NCBI GenBank assembly: GCA_947069175.1
Contig: CAMTDV010000007.1
Coordinates: 54,579,583 to 54,643,582 of the forward strand
Source of the DNA: Scalesia atractyloides
Lineage: Eukaryota > Streptophyta > Magnoliopsida > Asterales > Asteraceae
Reading direction: 5' to 3'
DNA length: 64,000 nt
The notes under the pieces are model-generated. The model saw nothing but the letters and a program-made list of their open reading frames with translations, had not been told where the DNA came from and ran no database searches. The translations under genes were made by a program, and so were the position numbers. Positions 10,718 through 21,254 of the stretch are shown here, piece by piece; the first letter of the stretch is position 1, and each line of letters starts with the position of its first letter.

Positions 10718-11135
10718 GCGGCGAGTGAGGTTAGAACCCGTGACCTCCCGTATACGTGCACGCAGCTCTACCAACTGAGCTACGTGTCTAACCCGAAATA
10801 TTCTCTGTTTTAATTATATATATATACTAACTAGCTTTAACCTTATTTAGTTTTTATTAAAAAGGTTTTAATATGGCCGAAACTGATTTCAGAACCCGGA
10901 CTCGAACTCGGGATCCATGGTTCGAGTGCACACAGCCCAACCAGTTGGGCTGTGTGTCTAATCTGCTTAAATACTGGATTATATTCCTTTTATATATATA
11001 CTGTGAATTGATCTGAATAAGTTTAAAAAGTGTTGGCTTTATTTCAGAAAATCGGAAACATGTGCGATTCGAACTCGGGACGTGTGCTTTGTAATTGCAC
11101 ACAGTCCACCGCTGGACTGTGTGTCTAACCCGGTT
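10718..11135 (-). other. Three tandem tRNA-like modules T1-T3 in 3' LTR
   Basis: T1 is at 11055-11135, T2 at 10888-10965 and T3 at 10718-10795, spaced about 170 bp. Hairpins: T1 has an 11-bp perfect stem, 11098-11108 with 11113-11123. T2 has a 12-bp perfect stem, 10929-10940 with 10945-10956. T3 has a 10-bp stem with one wobble pair, 10759-10768 with 10777-10786. The T1 stem pair T-A becomes C-G in T2, a compensatory change. T3 has the A box TAGCTCAGTTGGTAGAGC (10765-10782, minus). B boxes are at 11066-11076 (GAGTTCGAATC) and 10899-10909 (GAGTTCGAGTC); that of T3 is degenerate. Confidence 0.6.
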
Positions 11136-11451
11136 AATACCCGTTTTTATTTATATTTAAACACTAACTCAACTTCATCGTTTTCACCATTCAAAATCCC
11201 GACAATGATTCCGACTGAATAAACTGATTAAACAGCTTTGATTATTGTTTTGAGCTATTAATTTACTAAACAAGAGATAGCAAGGAGGTTTAGATGATAA
11301 TACCAGTTTGGAGAACTACGGTTTTATGGTTTAGAAATTCCGGCGATATTCCGGCGAGTGCGAAAATCTCCGGCGACGTGCTTTGAAAGGAATAATGCTT
11401 CAGGAAAAGAATGTGGTTCTGAACGAAATGTTTACAAGGAGTTTGAGTGGG

Positions 11452-11460
11452 TATTTATAA
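11452..11460 (-). promoter_or_regulatory. TATA box of gypsy 3' LTR
   Basis: TTATAAATA on the minus strand in a GC-richer context (CCCCTTATAAATACCC). The same motif is at 19120-19128 in the 5' LTR and at 34323-34330 in the solo LTR. It sets the U3/R border a few tens of bases downstream. Confidence 0.6.
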
Positions 11461-11716
11461 GGGGGACAGGCCGATTGGTTTCGAATTAGGGACCAAGATT
11501 CGCGGTCAATGATTTCAATTCTCATAGGAAACGGTTTTGACTAAATTGAGTGTTAAGCAACGGTTATAACTGATGTCGAAATCAGTTTACGCGTTTTAGT
11601 CAAGGGAAAGTAGCAACGGTTGCGGAATCTTCGTTCTTGCCGGCGATTTCGGGTTCTGAGGTCTCTGATTTACAGGTTTTAAGTGATATTTGTTTAAGTA
11701 TTAAACACAAAAGATG

Positions 11717-11785
11717 TGTGTGGCGGAGTGGTGTGATGTGTGTGTGTTTACGCGGTAGACCCGGGTTCGAGACCCGGCTACCCTG
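11717..11785 (+). other. Antisense tRNA-like module T0 in U3 of 3' LTR
   Basis: On the plus strand (antisense to the element) it has an A-box-like TGGCGGAGTGG at 11721-11731 and a consensus B box GGTTCGAGACC at 11764-11774. The T-arm is CCGGG/CCCGG, extended by GGTAG/CTACC. TTTT follows immediately (about 11787). It matches the T0 modules of the other LTRs. Confidence 0.6.
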
Positions 11786-11968
11786 TTTTGTTCTTTTATT
11801 TAATTTTATTATTATTATTTATTAATTATGGTTTTTAAACTCTAAAATATTTATTAATTATGTATTATTTAAAATAACCGGCACAATAAATACGCAACGA
11901 ACTTATAACTGATCATTTGATTATAAAACGAAGCGGGTTTCGAAACCCGTTTTACGACGAATGTTACA

Positions 11969-11985
11969 GTATCCCCTACTTTTAG
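11969..11985 (-). promoter_or_regulatory. Polypurine tract of the full gypsy element
   Basis: On the minus strand CTAAAAGTAGGGGATAC lies directly before the 3' LTR. The same tract follows the pol stop in the copies at 58736, 59369 and 60002. Confidence 0.85.
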
Positions 11986-12002
11986 AAATTTCGTCCCGAA
12001 AT

Positions 12003-13390
12003 TTAAGCAGTAGTGGTGACCGGAAAAAGATGCGGGTATTTTTCGCGCATTGAGTCTTCACGTTCCCAAGTAAACTCGGGTCCTCGTTTTGACTCCCAAC
12101 ATACCATGAAAATTGGAATACGACTTCGCCTCAAACGCTTCTCTCCGAAATCCATGATTTCTACTAGTCTTTCAATGAAGTGCATCGATTCATCGACTTG
12201 AATGTCTTCTAGAGGAATATGGAGGTTTTCATCGGCAAGGCACTTTTTCAAGTTTGATACGTGGAATGTGGGATGAATTCTGTTGAGCTCTTCTGGTAGG
12301 TCTAGCTTGTATGCTACAGACTTCTGGCCAAAACGAACCACTCCCTTCCACGGTGATACTTTTAAAAGTACTTGATCACCAATGTCAAACTCCAAGGGCT
12401 TTCGTCGTTTGTCAGCATAACTCTTTTGACGACTTTGAGCCGCTAGAAGATTGTTTCGAATTTGAAGGATCTTGTCGGTTGTTTCTTGAATTAATTCTGG
12501 TCCGGTGATTTGTGCTTCCCCAATTTCGTGCCAACATACTGGAGATCGGCACTTACGACCATATAAAGCTTTGAAAGGAGCCATGCCGATACTTGAATGA
12601 TAGCTATTGTTGTACGAAAATTCAACTAATGGTAGGTGAGCGTCCCAGTTCCCTTTGAAGTCTATGACACATGCTCGCAGCATGTCTTCAAGGGTCTGGA
12701 TGGTGCATTCAGATTGACCATCAGTTTGAGGATGAAAAGCGGTACTGAGGTCTAATCGTGTACCCAAAGCGGTTTGTACGGCTCGCCATGTTCTTGAAGT
12801 GAAACGACCATCACGGTCTGAAATGATGCTTAATGGTACACCATGACGGCTTACGATCTCGCTGATGTAGATACGAGCTAACTTCTCGTTCTTGAAGTCC
12901 TCGCGAATCGGAATGAATGAGATGAATTTGTAAGACGATCGATTATTACCCATATGGTGTCATACCCACTGGAGGTGCGAGGTAACCCGGTAATGAAATC
13001 CATGGTTATGTTTTCCCACTTCCATACAGGTATTTCGGGTTGGACTAGAATTCCTGAAGGTCTTTGATGTTCAGCTTTTACTTTGGAACAGGTAAGGCAC
13101 TTGGAAACAAAAACAGCGATATCCTTTTTCATGCCAGGCCACCAGTAGGTGTATCGTAGGTCTTGATACATCTTGTCGGCTCCTGGGTGTACAGAGTATC
13201 GTGTTTTGTGCGCCTCATTCATGAGGAAATCACGAAGCTTATCGCGATCAGGAATCCATATGCGGTTTAAATAGTATAGAATACCATCGGATTTGGTTTC
13301 GATTTTTAGTTCAGCTCCACATGACAGCTCATCGCGTACGTCATTTTCTGTTACAGAAACATGTTGAGCTACCAGGATTCAATCTTTGAT
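12003..13390 (-). pseudogene. Gypsy integrase, broken
   Basis: The integrase inserts element DNA into the host genome. It reads in two overlapping frames, about 12878-13222 and 12003-12953. The first has the zinc-binding His and Cys region (SVHPGADKMYQDL ... CLTCSKVKAEHQ) and the first catalytic Asp (ITMDFITGLP). The second has the second Asp (IISDRDGRFTS), the catalytic Glu in TDGQSEC and the C-terminal region ending TWEREDSMREKYPHLF. A frameshift lies near 12910. Against the related copy at 57390-58716, about 20 residues are missing between RFGQK and VAYKLDLPEE in the C-terminal domain, a clean internal deletion. The stop at 12003 is followed by the polypurine tract. Confidence 0.9.
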
Positions 13391-13395
13391 GTCGG

Positions 13396-16300
13396 TTATG
13401 ATTTGCGAACATAGAAGACGAATGGAGTTCGCAAACCTTTTCGACTGAGCGCATCGGCCACCATGTTTGCCTTGTCAGGATGATACCGAATTTCACAGTC
13501 GTAGTCGTTGAGAAGTTCGACCCATCTTCGTTGCCTCATATTCAACTCTTTCTGGTTGAAGATATGTTGGAGACTCTTGTGGTCAGTGTATATTTCACAC
13601 TTGGTACCGTAGAGGTAATGTCTCCATATCTTGAGAGCGAACACAACGGCCCGAAGTTCCAGGTCGTGGGTGGTGTAATTTTTCTCATGAACTTTGAGTT
13701 GCCTAGAGGCATAGGCTATCACTTTTCCTCTTTGCATCAATACACAGCCTAGCCCTTGCCCTGATGCGTCGCAATATACTACAAAGTCATCGCAACCCTC
13801 AGGGAGTGTGAGGATAGGTGCGTCACAAAGTTTTTGCTTTAGAGTTTGGAAGGCCTCCTCTTGCTTAGGTCCCCATATGAATGGTTTTCCTTTATGAGTC
13901 AAGGCCGTGAGTGGTACAGCAATACGGGAAAAATTGGCAATGAAGCGTCGATAGTAACCAGCCAAACCAAGAAATGACCTAACTTCGGTAGGGGTACGTG
14001 GCGCTTGCCATTCCTGTACTGCCTTGATTTTTGAAGGATCGACATGAATTCCCTTGTCATTGACGACATGTCCAAGGAATTGTACTTCTCCTAACCAGAA
14101 TTCGCATTTTGAGAACTTAGTGTAAAGCTTTTCAGTCCTTAAGAGTGTAAGGATGAGTCGAAGGTGTCGCTCATGATCGGATTTAGACTTGGAGTAGATA
14201 AGGATGTCGTCGATGAAGACTATGACGAAACGGTAGAGGTAGGGTTTGCATACCCTATTCATTAAATCCATGAAGACAGCGGGGGCGTTGGTTAAACTGA
14301 AAGGCATGACCATGAACTCGTAATGACCATAACGAGTCCGGAAGGCGGTTTTTGGGATATCTTCTTCGTGCACTCTAAGTTGATGATAACCAGAACGAAG
14401 GTCGATTTTTGAAAAGCAGGTGGCGCCTTGAAGTTGGTCTAGGAGGTCATCAACGCGAGGCAGTGGATAGCGATTTTTAACCGTTAACTTGTTGAGTTCT
14501 CTATAATCAATGCACATGCGAAACGTTCCATCTTTCTTCTTCACAAAAAGAACAGGTGCACACCAAGGCGATGAGCTAGGACGTATGAATCCTTTGTCAG
14601 TCAGCTCTTGCAGTTGACTGGCCAGCTCTTGCATTTCGGATGGGGCTAACCTATAAGGAGATTTTGCGACTGGTGTAGCGCCAGGTACAAGATCGATGCG
14701 AAATTCGACTTCTCTCACAGGAGGAAGTCCTGAAATGTCGTCGGGAAAGACTTGTGGGAATTCCTTCACAATTGGGATATCTTCGAGTTTCCTCTCCTTG
14801 TTTCCCTTCTTGATGACGTGAGTTAGGAATGCGACGTTGTTCTTGCGGAGATATCTTCGGGCTTGAAGGCAGGACATTAATTTGAGTCCTTTCGAAGGGG
14901 TTTCCCCAAAAATACGTAGTGTCTGACCGTCTGCAAGAGGAATGCGAATGAATTTTTCGTGGCACACCACTTCAGCATGATGCTGGCTGAGCCAGTCCAT
15001 ACCGATTATAACATCGAAACTTCCCAACTTCATAGGAATAAGGTCAATTGGAAAATCATGATCGTTTAGGGTGAGAGTACAATTGCGTATAAATGAAACG
15101 GGTTTTCCGTCAGCAACTTCCACCGTTAGAGATTCGATGAGATTAACACGAGGTTGGTCGAGGATAGGTTCAAATTCTAAGGACACAAAGCTCTTATCCG
15201 CACCAGTATCGAATAATATGGATGCAAAACTACCATTGATGAGAAACGTACCGTTGACCACGTTGTTGTCAGCCCTTGCTTGGTTGGCATTGATATTGAA
15301 AGCTCTCCCTCTGGCAGGTGGGGGAGCTTGGTTAGCTTGGTTTACCGGGTTTGCGTGAGCTTGGGCATGGATGATGTTCACTAGGCGTGGACATGTGTTC
15401 TTGAAGTGGTTTGGGTCCCCACAGTTGAAACAAGCTCGCATGGGTTGCATCATGTGGTAGTTGGGTTGGTAGTAAGGTTGGGCTGCGTGTTGTGAAGGTG
15501 GTAGAAGTAAGGGTTGTTGGGTTTGGCCCACTATCTGATTTTGGGTTTGGGTTGGAGGTTGATTGCGGTTCATTCGTTGAAGGGTACGGCAGGTTTGGAT
15601 GGTGTGACCTGCACGGCCACAGCTTGTGCAATGTTGGCAGGGGTTTTCGGGAGGGTGATGGTATTGACAGCGGTTGCACTTTGGGTGTGGGCCAGTGTAT
15701 GGCTTTTTGAATGGTGCAGCTGGAGGAGCAATTTGGGTGATTGGTGCAGCAGTGATAGGAGGGTTGGTTTGAGTGACAGCAAAATTCTTGCCATTTCGCT
15801 TCCTCTTACCAGCAAACTTCGAGGATGAGACTGGGTGGTTTGGAGTTGGGGTCTCAATGGGTGCTTTCTTCTTCTCATCTTTGAACTTGCCGTTTCGAAT
15901 GCGATTTTCAGTGAGTTCTGTAGCTAACTCCATTGCGGCTTCAAGTGTTGCAGGCGAAGTGCTTAAAACCGAATCTTGAATTTTCGAGGGGAGGCCTCGA
16001 ATGTAGTGTTCACCTAAGCGGTACAAGAGGGTGAACAAATTTGGGATCATCTGGTTCAACTCGAGAAATCTCTTATTATATGAAGTGTGGTCTCCTTCCT
16101 TTTTGATTTCGCTTCTTGGACAGAAGCGTCTTGTCATGTGTTCCCTTAACTCTTCCCATGTTAAGGCCATGGCATCTTCAACTCCTCGCTTACCCTTTTC
16201 CGTGTTCCACCAGGTAAGGGCTACCCCAAACAGTCTTCCAGTCGCGTAACGTACCTTACGGTCCTCGGGACAATCGCAATTGAGGAAAGTGTTTTCCATT

Positions 16301-16583
16301 TCTTCAAACCAGTAAAGGAGGGCGGTAACACCTTCGGTCCCTTCATATTTTGGGGGATCGTAGGATTTGAAGTGTTTGTAGGTGCACTTGGGGTTTTGGA
16401 AGGAGGGTTAGCGACGCTCTGGTCTTCTTAGTTGGGAGGGTTGATGGGATTAGCGGTGAGAGCTTGTTGAACTTGAAGCACGATGTCAGGAAGTACTGCG
16501 GCCATTTGTTTAGCAATTTGTGTGGCCAAGCGTTCGCTTGACTTTCCTGACTTTCTACCTCCACGTAGTTGCCTAGCCGACAT
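13396..16583 (-). pseudogene. Gypsy gag-protease-RT-RNase H
   Basis: Start Met at 16583 (MSARQLRGGRKSGKSSERLA). A stop near 16429 and a frame change before 16299 break the gag N-terminus; from there one long frame runs to 13396. Seen in order: gag capsid part (ALTWWNTEKGKRGVEDAMAL); two CCHC knuckles (CTSCGRAGHTIQTC, CFNCGDPNHFKNTC); aspartic protease (LFDTGADKSF); RT with the KIDLRSGYHQL block and the catalytic FIDDILIYSKS; RNase H (VVYCDASGQGLGCVLMQRGK). The frame ends KGLRTPFVF where the sibling copy reads KGYANSIHLL, a one-base frameshift that cuts off integrase. RT and protease catalytic residues look intact. Confidence 0.93.
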
Positions 16584-17378
16584 CTACAGGAACATATATA
16601 GGAAGATTGTGAGTTTAAGAATTTTCTAGTTGTCATGTGTCATAAAAAGAATGAAAAACAACATAACTGACAATAATTTAACTACATCCATAGGATGTCT
16701 TGGGTTTGCTCATGTTTGGGACTCCAAATGTCCCCCATACCATTGCCTGTGTAGTCATGTGGGCCCCCATGACTATTGGGCTTGGTAGGATTCACATTGG
16801 TGTCGGCGGGTTAACACTCGCACCACCCGAATGAAAATCGTAAAATATGATTGCGAGATGTATGGTAGGAGGGTGTCCAGGTGTAGACACAATGACAACT
16901 CAAAGTGGGGTTAGTTCACACGACGTTTGGTATAGCATGCTTTGGCCTAACAGGTCCTTCATACTCTCATCCTTAGTCCCCAGGTAGGCAAACTGGTCCT
17001 TTATTTTGGATTTATACGAATGCCAAGCCTAGACAGGACGTTCCGACTACCGGTACTCGTACCCTTCCAGTTACTACATGCCCGTCGTGAGAACTCACTT
17101 TGATGTGATTTGAAAAATACAAAATCATTGCAAAAATCATGGAAATCGTGAGGTGTGTCCTCTCATAGATATGATATGTTATGAGGATATGAACTATGAT
17201 GAGCATTGCATAATAACATGTATTTGTGAGCGTGCTTGCATAATATTGGGTGTGAAAATAAACATGAAATATATAAACATCATGAATTTTGCATGTAACG
17301 CATAAACAATTAAAATTTAATCAACTATAGTATAGGCTCTAAGGGTGTAATAACCTATCCATATCCCTATAGTCACAA
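16584..17378 (-). other. Leader region of the full gypsy element
   Basis: Non-coding stretch between primer site and gag on the minus strand. No long open frame in the sense direction. It probably contains the untranslated leader and packaging signals, but I cannot point to a specific one. Confidence 0.5.
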
Positions 17379-17390
17379 GCTCTGATATCA
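17379..17390 (-). promoter_or_regulatory. Primer binding site of the gypsy element
   Basis: On the minus strand TGATATCAGAGC differs by one base from TGGTATCAGAGC, the complement of the 3' end of initiator tRNA-Met. It lies just inside the 5' LTR. Confidence 0.8.
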
Positions 17391-18402
17391 ATCAGTCACA
17401 CCCCGACCCGCATCGGAATAAAAGTCGGGGCATAATTGGGTTATCACCAAAGCTCATGATATTTACTAAGATGTTTCATATTTATTAAATTCAAATTACA
17501 AACTTATATATCCAAAAACAAAATTTATACAATTACAAAGGAAAATGAAACTATATATTTATTCCAAAGCATAAACTTGTTTATTCTTCTAGGCCATCCT
17601 AAGTGTTTCCTGTCTCGGCTGGATCACCCGTATCATGTGTAAAACGGGGGAGATTTTGGGTCACAAAAGTTGGCGAGTGAACCTTGATAAAACATTTTAA
17701 CTAATTTCTTGTTTTATTTATTAAAGAAAATTCGTGCATTAATCACATGTGAGCAAACATATATATGTAAACAATCACAAACCACTTTGGATGAGTATAT
17801 GACATGAATGATGATGTATTTGAGATCAAGGCTCAATCAAACAGAGCCGATCTAACGAGGCTCCTGATGCTCAACCCGTATCCCACGGGGAACTTATGGG
17901 CCTAATGAAATGCGTGCACTGAAATGATAAATTTAATCTACATATAATTCACACAACAATCAATACACATTTGATCACGGATATGATGTATGCACAAGTG
18001 TTTAAATAAAATAAAAGAATAGTACGACACATGATACACCCCAAAACATGATTAAAACGGGGAATTGGTAGAGATTCACTCACAGTGGATGCGTTTCTTG
18101 ATGACGATGAATGCGCATGAATTTATGATTCAACCGACGAGGGAAAACTAACCTAAATAATAACGAAATGATTCGATAAATAAATAAATTTTATTTGAGA
18201 TTAATATTTTTAATTAGTGCTCTTAATGAGATTTTTAGATTTATTTTTGTGAGGTTAATGCAAATTTTTAACCTTCAAAATCTTTATTTTTAAGTATTTT
18301 TAAATAATTTTTCAATTTAATAAAAAGAAAATAAGAAAACAAAAATTAAAGAAAAGGGTTGACTTTGTCAGGTCTGACCGGTCGGATAGCATGAATTTCA
18401 GG

Positions 18403-18801
18403 TGGCGAGTGAGGTTAGAACCCGTGACCTCCCGTATACGTGCACGCAGCTCTACCAACTGAGTTACGTGTCTAACCCGAAATATTTCTGTTTTTAATTA
18501 TATATATATACTAACTAGCTTTAACCTTATTTAGTTTTTATTAAAAAGGTTTTAATATGGCCGAAACTGATTTCAGAACCCGGACTCGAACTCAGGATCC
18601 ATGGTTCATGTGCACACAGCCCAGTCTAATCTGCTTAAATACTGGATTATATTCCGTTTATATATATACTGTGAATTGATCTGAATAAGTTTAAAAAGTG
18701 TTGGCTTTATTTCAGAAAATCGGAAACATGTGCGATTCGAACTCGGGATGTATGCTTTGTAATTGCACACAGTGCACCGTTGGACTGTGTGTCTAACCCG
18801 G
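18403..18801 (-). other. tRNA-like modules T1-T3 in 5' LTR, T2 damaged
   Basis: T3 is at 18403-18480, T2 at 18574-18632 and T1 at 18724-18801. T2 has lost one arm of its hairpin: the CACACAGCCCA arm is followed directly by GTCTAATC. T1 has acquired mismatches in its stem (AGTGCACCGTTGGACT). B boxes are still readable. So array damage can be compared within one element by setting this LTR against the 3' LTR. Confidence 0.55.
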
Positions 18802-19403
18802 TTAAATACCTGTTTTTATTTATATTTAAACACTAACTCAACTTCATCGTTTTCACCATTCAAAATCCTGACAATGATTCCGACTGAATAAACTGATAAA
18901 CAGTTTTGATTACTGTTTTGAGCTATTAATTTACTAAACAAGAGATAGCAAGGAGGTTTAGATGATTATACCGGTTTGGAGAACTACGGTTTTCTGGTTT
19001 AGAAATTCCGGCGATATTCCAGCGAGTGCGAAAATCTCCGGCGACGTGCTTTGAAAGGAATAAAGCTTCAGGAAAAGAATGCGGTTCTGAACGAAATGTT
19101 TACAAGGAGTTTGAGTGGGTATTTATAAGGGGGACAGGCCGATTGGTTTCGAATTAGGGGCCAAGATTCGCGGTCAATGATTTCAATTCTCATAGGAAAC
19201 GGTTTTGATTAAATTGAGTGTTAAGCAACGGTTATAACTGATGTCGAAATCAGTTTACGCGTTTCAGTCAAGGGAAAGTAGCAACGATTGCGGAATCTTC
19301 GTTCTTGCCGGCGATTTCGGGTTCTGAGGTCTCTGATTTACAGGTTTTGATTTTTTTGTTTTACCTTAAGTGATATTTGTTTAAGTATTAAACACAAAAG
19401 ATG

Positions 19404-19472
19404 TGTGTGGCGGAGTGGTGTGATGTGTGTGTGTTTACGCGGTAGACACGGGTTCGAGACCCGGCTACCCTG
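19404..19472 (+). other. Antisense tRNA-like module T0 in U3 of 5' LTR
   Basis: A-box-like TGGCGGAGTGG at 19408-19418 and B box GGTTCGAGACC at 19451-19461, then TTTT about 2 bp later. It nearly matches 11717-11785, with one change (ACACGGG for ACCCGGG) that weakens the T-arm. Confidence 0.58.
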
Positions 19473-19655
19473 TTTTGTTCTTTTATTTAATTTTATTATT
19501 ATTATTTATTAATTATGGTTTTTAAATTCTAAAATATTTATTAATTATGCATTATTTAAAATAACCGGCACAATAAATACGCAACGAACTTATAACTGAT
19601 CATTTGATTATAAAACGAAGCGGGTTTGGAAACCCGTTTTACGACGAATGTTACA

Positions 19656-19660
19656 GTACT
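19656..19660. repeat. Right target-site duplication of full gypsy element (GTACT)
   Basis: Exact partner of 9696-9700. Confidence 0.92.
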
Positions 19661-20470
19661 ACATGCTTTACAATCATTCATATTAAATTTGGTAAGTAGT
19701 TCTTTGACATACTTACTTTGATGAATGAAAATACCATTTTCCAATTGCTTAACTTGAAGACCAAGAAAGCATTGGAGTTCACCCGTAGCACTCATTTTAA
19801 ACTCTGCTTTCATGAGTTCTCTAAACTCTTCACCCATAGCACTCATTGCATGTGGATCCAAAAATGATGTCATCCAAATAAATTTGGACAAATCCTTTTC
19901 TCTCCATTTTAAAAACAAAGTATTATCAATTTTACCTCTTATAAAACCTATGGATAAGAGAAAGGTGGAAAGAGTTTCATACCAGACTCTAAGTGCTTGT
20001 TTCAAGCCATATAAAGCTTTGTTTAGCTTGTAAACATGATCTGGATAAAAAGTATCTTCAAAACTAGGGGGTTGGCAAACATATAACTCTTCCTTGATCT
20101 TGCCATATAAGAATGCACACTTGATATCCATTTGATACAACTTGATGTTGTGGTTGGCAGCAAATGCTAAAAACAGTCTGTTGGCCTCCAATCTTGCAAC
20201 AAGAGCAAAATTTTCATCATAATCAATGCCTTCTTCTTGACTATAGCCTTGAGCCACAAGCCTAGCTTTATTTTTGACAACAATGCCCCTTCCATCTGTT
20301 TTGTTCTTGAAAACCCATTTTGTGCCTATGCGACATAAATCCTGATGCAATGGTACAAGTTCCCATACTTGTTGTCTTTTAAACTCTATGAGCTCTTCTT
20401 ACATGGCCTTTACCCAACTGTTTTCTTTTAGTCTCTCTTGGTACTTGACAAGTTGTGGAGTGATAGAAAA
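19661..20470 (-). pseudogene. Copia reverse transcriptase
   Basis: The RT copies element RNA into DNA. On the minus strand the RT region opens with SWVKAM, a stop, then EELIEFKRQQVWELVP. It continues with GTKWVFKNKTDGRG, KARLVAQGYSQEEGIDY, VYKLNKALYGLKQA and the C-terminal MSATGELQCFLGLQVKQ. The catalytic YLDD box is present in the DNA near 19863-19878 but lies out of frame, because a one-base loss upstream moves the main frame to FIWMTSFLD. The frame recovers later. The domain ends at the gypsy insertion (KACST) and continues in RNase H at 9695. Confidence 0.88.
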
Positions 20471-21254
20471 CAAGCAAAAAGACAAATGTTTTGGGATTGA
20501 CTTCTTGTGAGAACCGCTTCATTGATGTTGCCAATGATTTAGTTAGATGGATAGTTTTTAAGGTAGATTAGATCTCCTTTGTATGGAATGATGACATTTT
20601 GAGGTGAAGGCTGCAGATGGGAATCATCTGAGCTAACATTTGTTGGCAATTTTAAAGAACCAACATCTGTTTGGAATGGAGGTGGAGGTATAGGTGGAAT
20701 GGGTGTAAAGATAGGTTGACTTTTGTTCACAGAAATGGATTTTTGTCAACAGAGGTTTGATTAGATGAGCTGGCAGAGGTTTGGGGATCAACAATTGTTG
20801 ATCCAGTAGTGGTCAGAGTTTTCAAGTTGTTATTAACATCTGTTTCTATGGTGGATGAAATGACTTTGTATTGTGGAATCGCAATGTCATATCCATAATC
20901 TTGATGTGAAGACTGTGGTGTACTTGCATTGTTAGTCTTGATGGACACATCTTCAAATGTAAATTTATCTAAATCAAACAGTTCAAAAGGATTTGCTAGG
21001 TTTTAATAAAGAAAGTTTATTGAATTTTACATTCAAGGTCTCTTCCACACACCTAGTACTAAATTAAAGACTCTGTAGGCTTTAGAAATGATTGAGTATC
21101 CCAAAACATAACCACAATCTACTTTGGCTGCAAATTATGAAATTGAATCTTTTAAGTTTAAAATGAAACATAGGCAGCAAAGATTTTGAATCATGAGATC
21201 AGAGGTTTAATTTTGTATAGAATTTATAGGCAGTCTTTTGATGCCTGGGGTTAT
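20471..21254 (-). other. Copia linker between integrase and RT
   Basis: On the minus strand this holds Ser/Thr/Asn-rich open stretches (about 20539-20948, for example TTTGSTIVDPQTSASSSNQT) and connecting sequence full of stops. Low-complexity linkers are usual between the integrase and RT of copia pol. Confidence 0.5.

Larger units (their letters stand above)
9701..11968 (-). repeat. 3' LTR of the full gypsy element
   Basis: On the plus strand it starts TGTCATACCCCGACC and ends ACGAATGTTACA. The reverse reading starts TGTAACATTCG, like the other family LTRs. It has a TATA box on the minus strand (TTATAAATA, 11452-11460). The tRNA-like module T0 (11717-11785) lies upstream of this TATA in U3. 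T1-T3 (10718-11135) lie downstream of it, in the predicted R-U5. Confidence 0.9.
9701..19655 (-). mobile_element. Full-length Del/Tekay-like Ty3/gypsy element
   Basis: The 9955-bp element reads on the minus strand, with exact TSD GTACT. LTRs are 9701-11968 (3') and 17394-19655 (5'), similar in length (2268 and 2262) and very alike by eye, so insertion is fairly recent. A primer site resembling TGGTATCAGAGC is at 17379-17390 and the polypurine tract is at 11969-11985. The interior codes gag, protease, RT, RNase H and integrase in gypsy order. The integrase tail (GPEFTWEREDSMREKYPHLF) resembles chromovirus C-termini, hence the Del/Tekay guess. A stop and frameshift in gag, a frameshift after RNase H and a deletion in integrase make it non-autonomous. 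Confidence 0.94.
17394..19655 (-). repeat. 5' LTR of the full gypsy element
   Basis: It pairs with 9701-11968 over its full length. The inner end is AGTCACACC instead of TGTCATACC, so the terminal dinucleotide is mutated. It has TATA at 19120-19128 (minus). Compared with the 3' LTR it has a short extra segment near 19348-19365 and a deletion in the T2 hairpin. Confidence 0.9.

Noticed and set aside
12013..12201. Plus-strand ORFs over the gypsy pol (12013-16249 region)
   Set aside because: They are antisense shadows of the gag-pol coding frame, with no similarity of their own.
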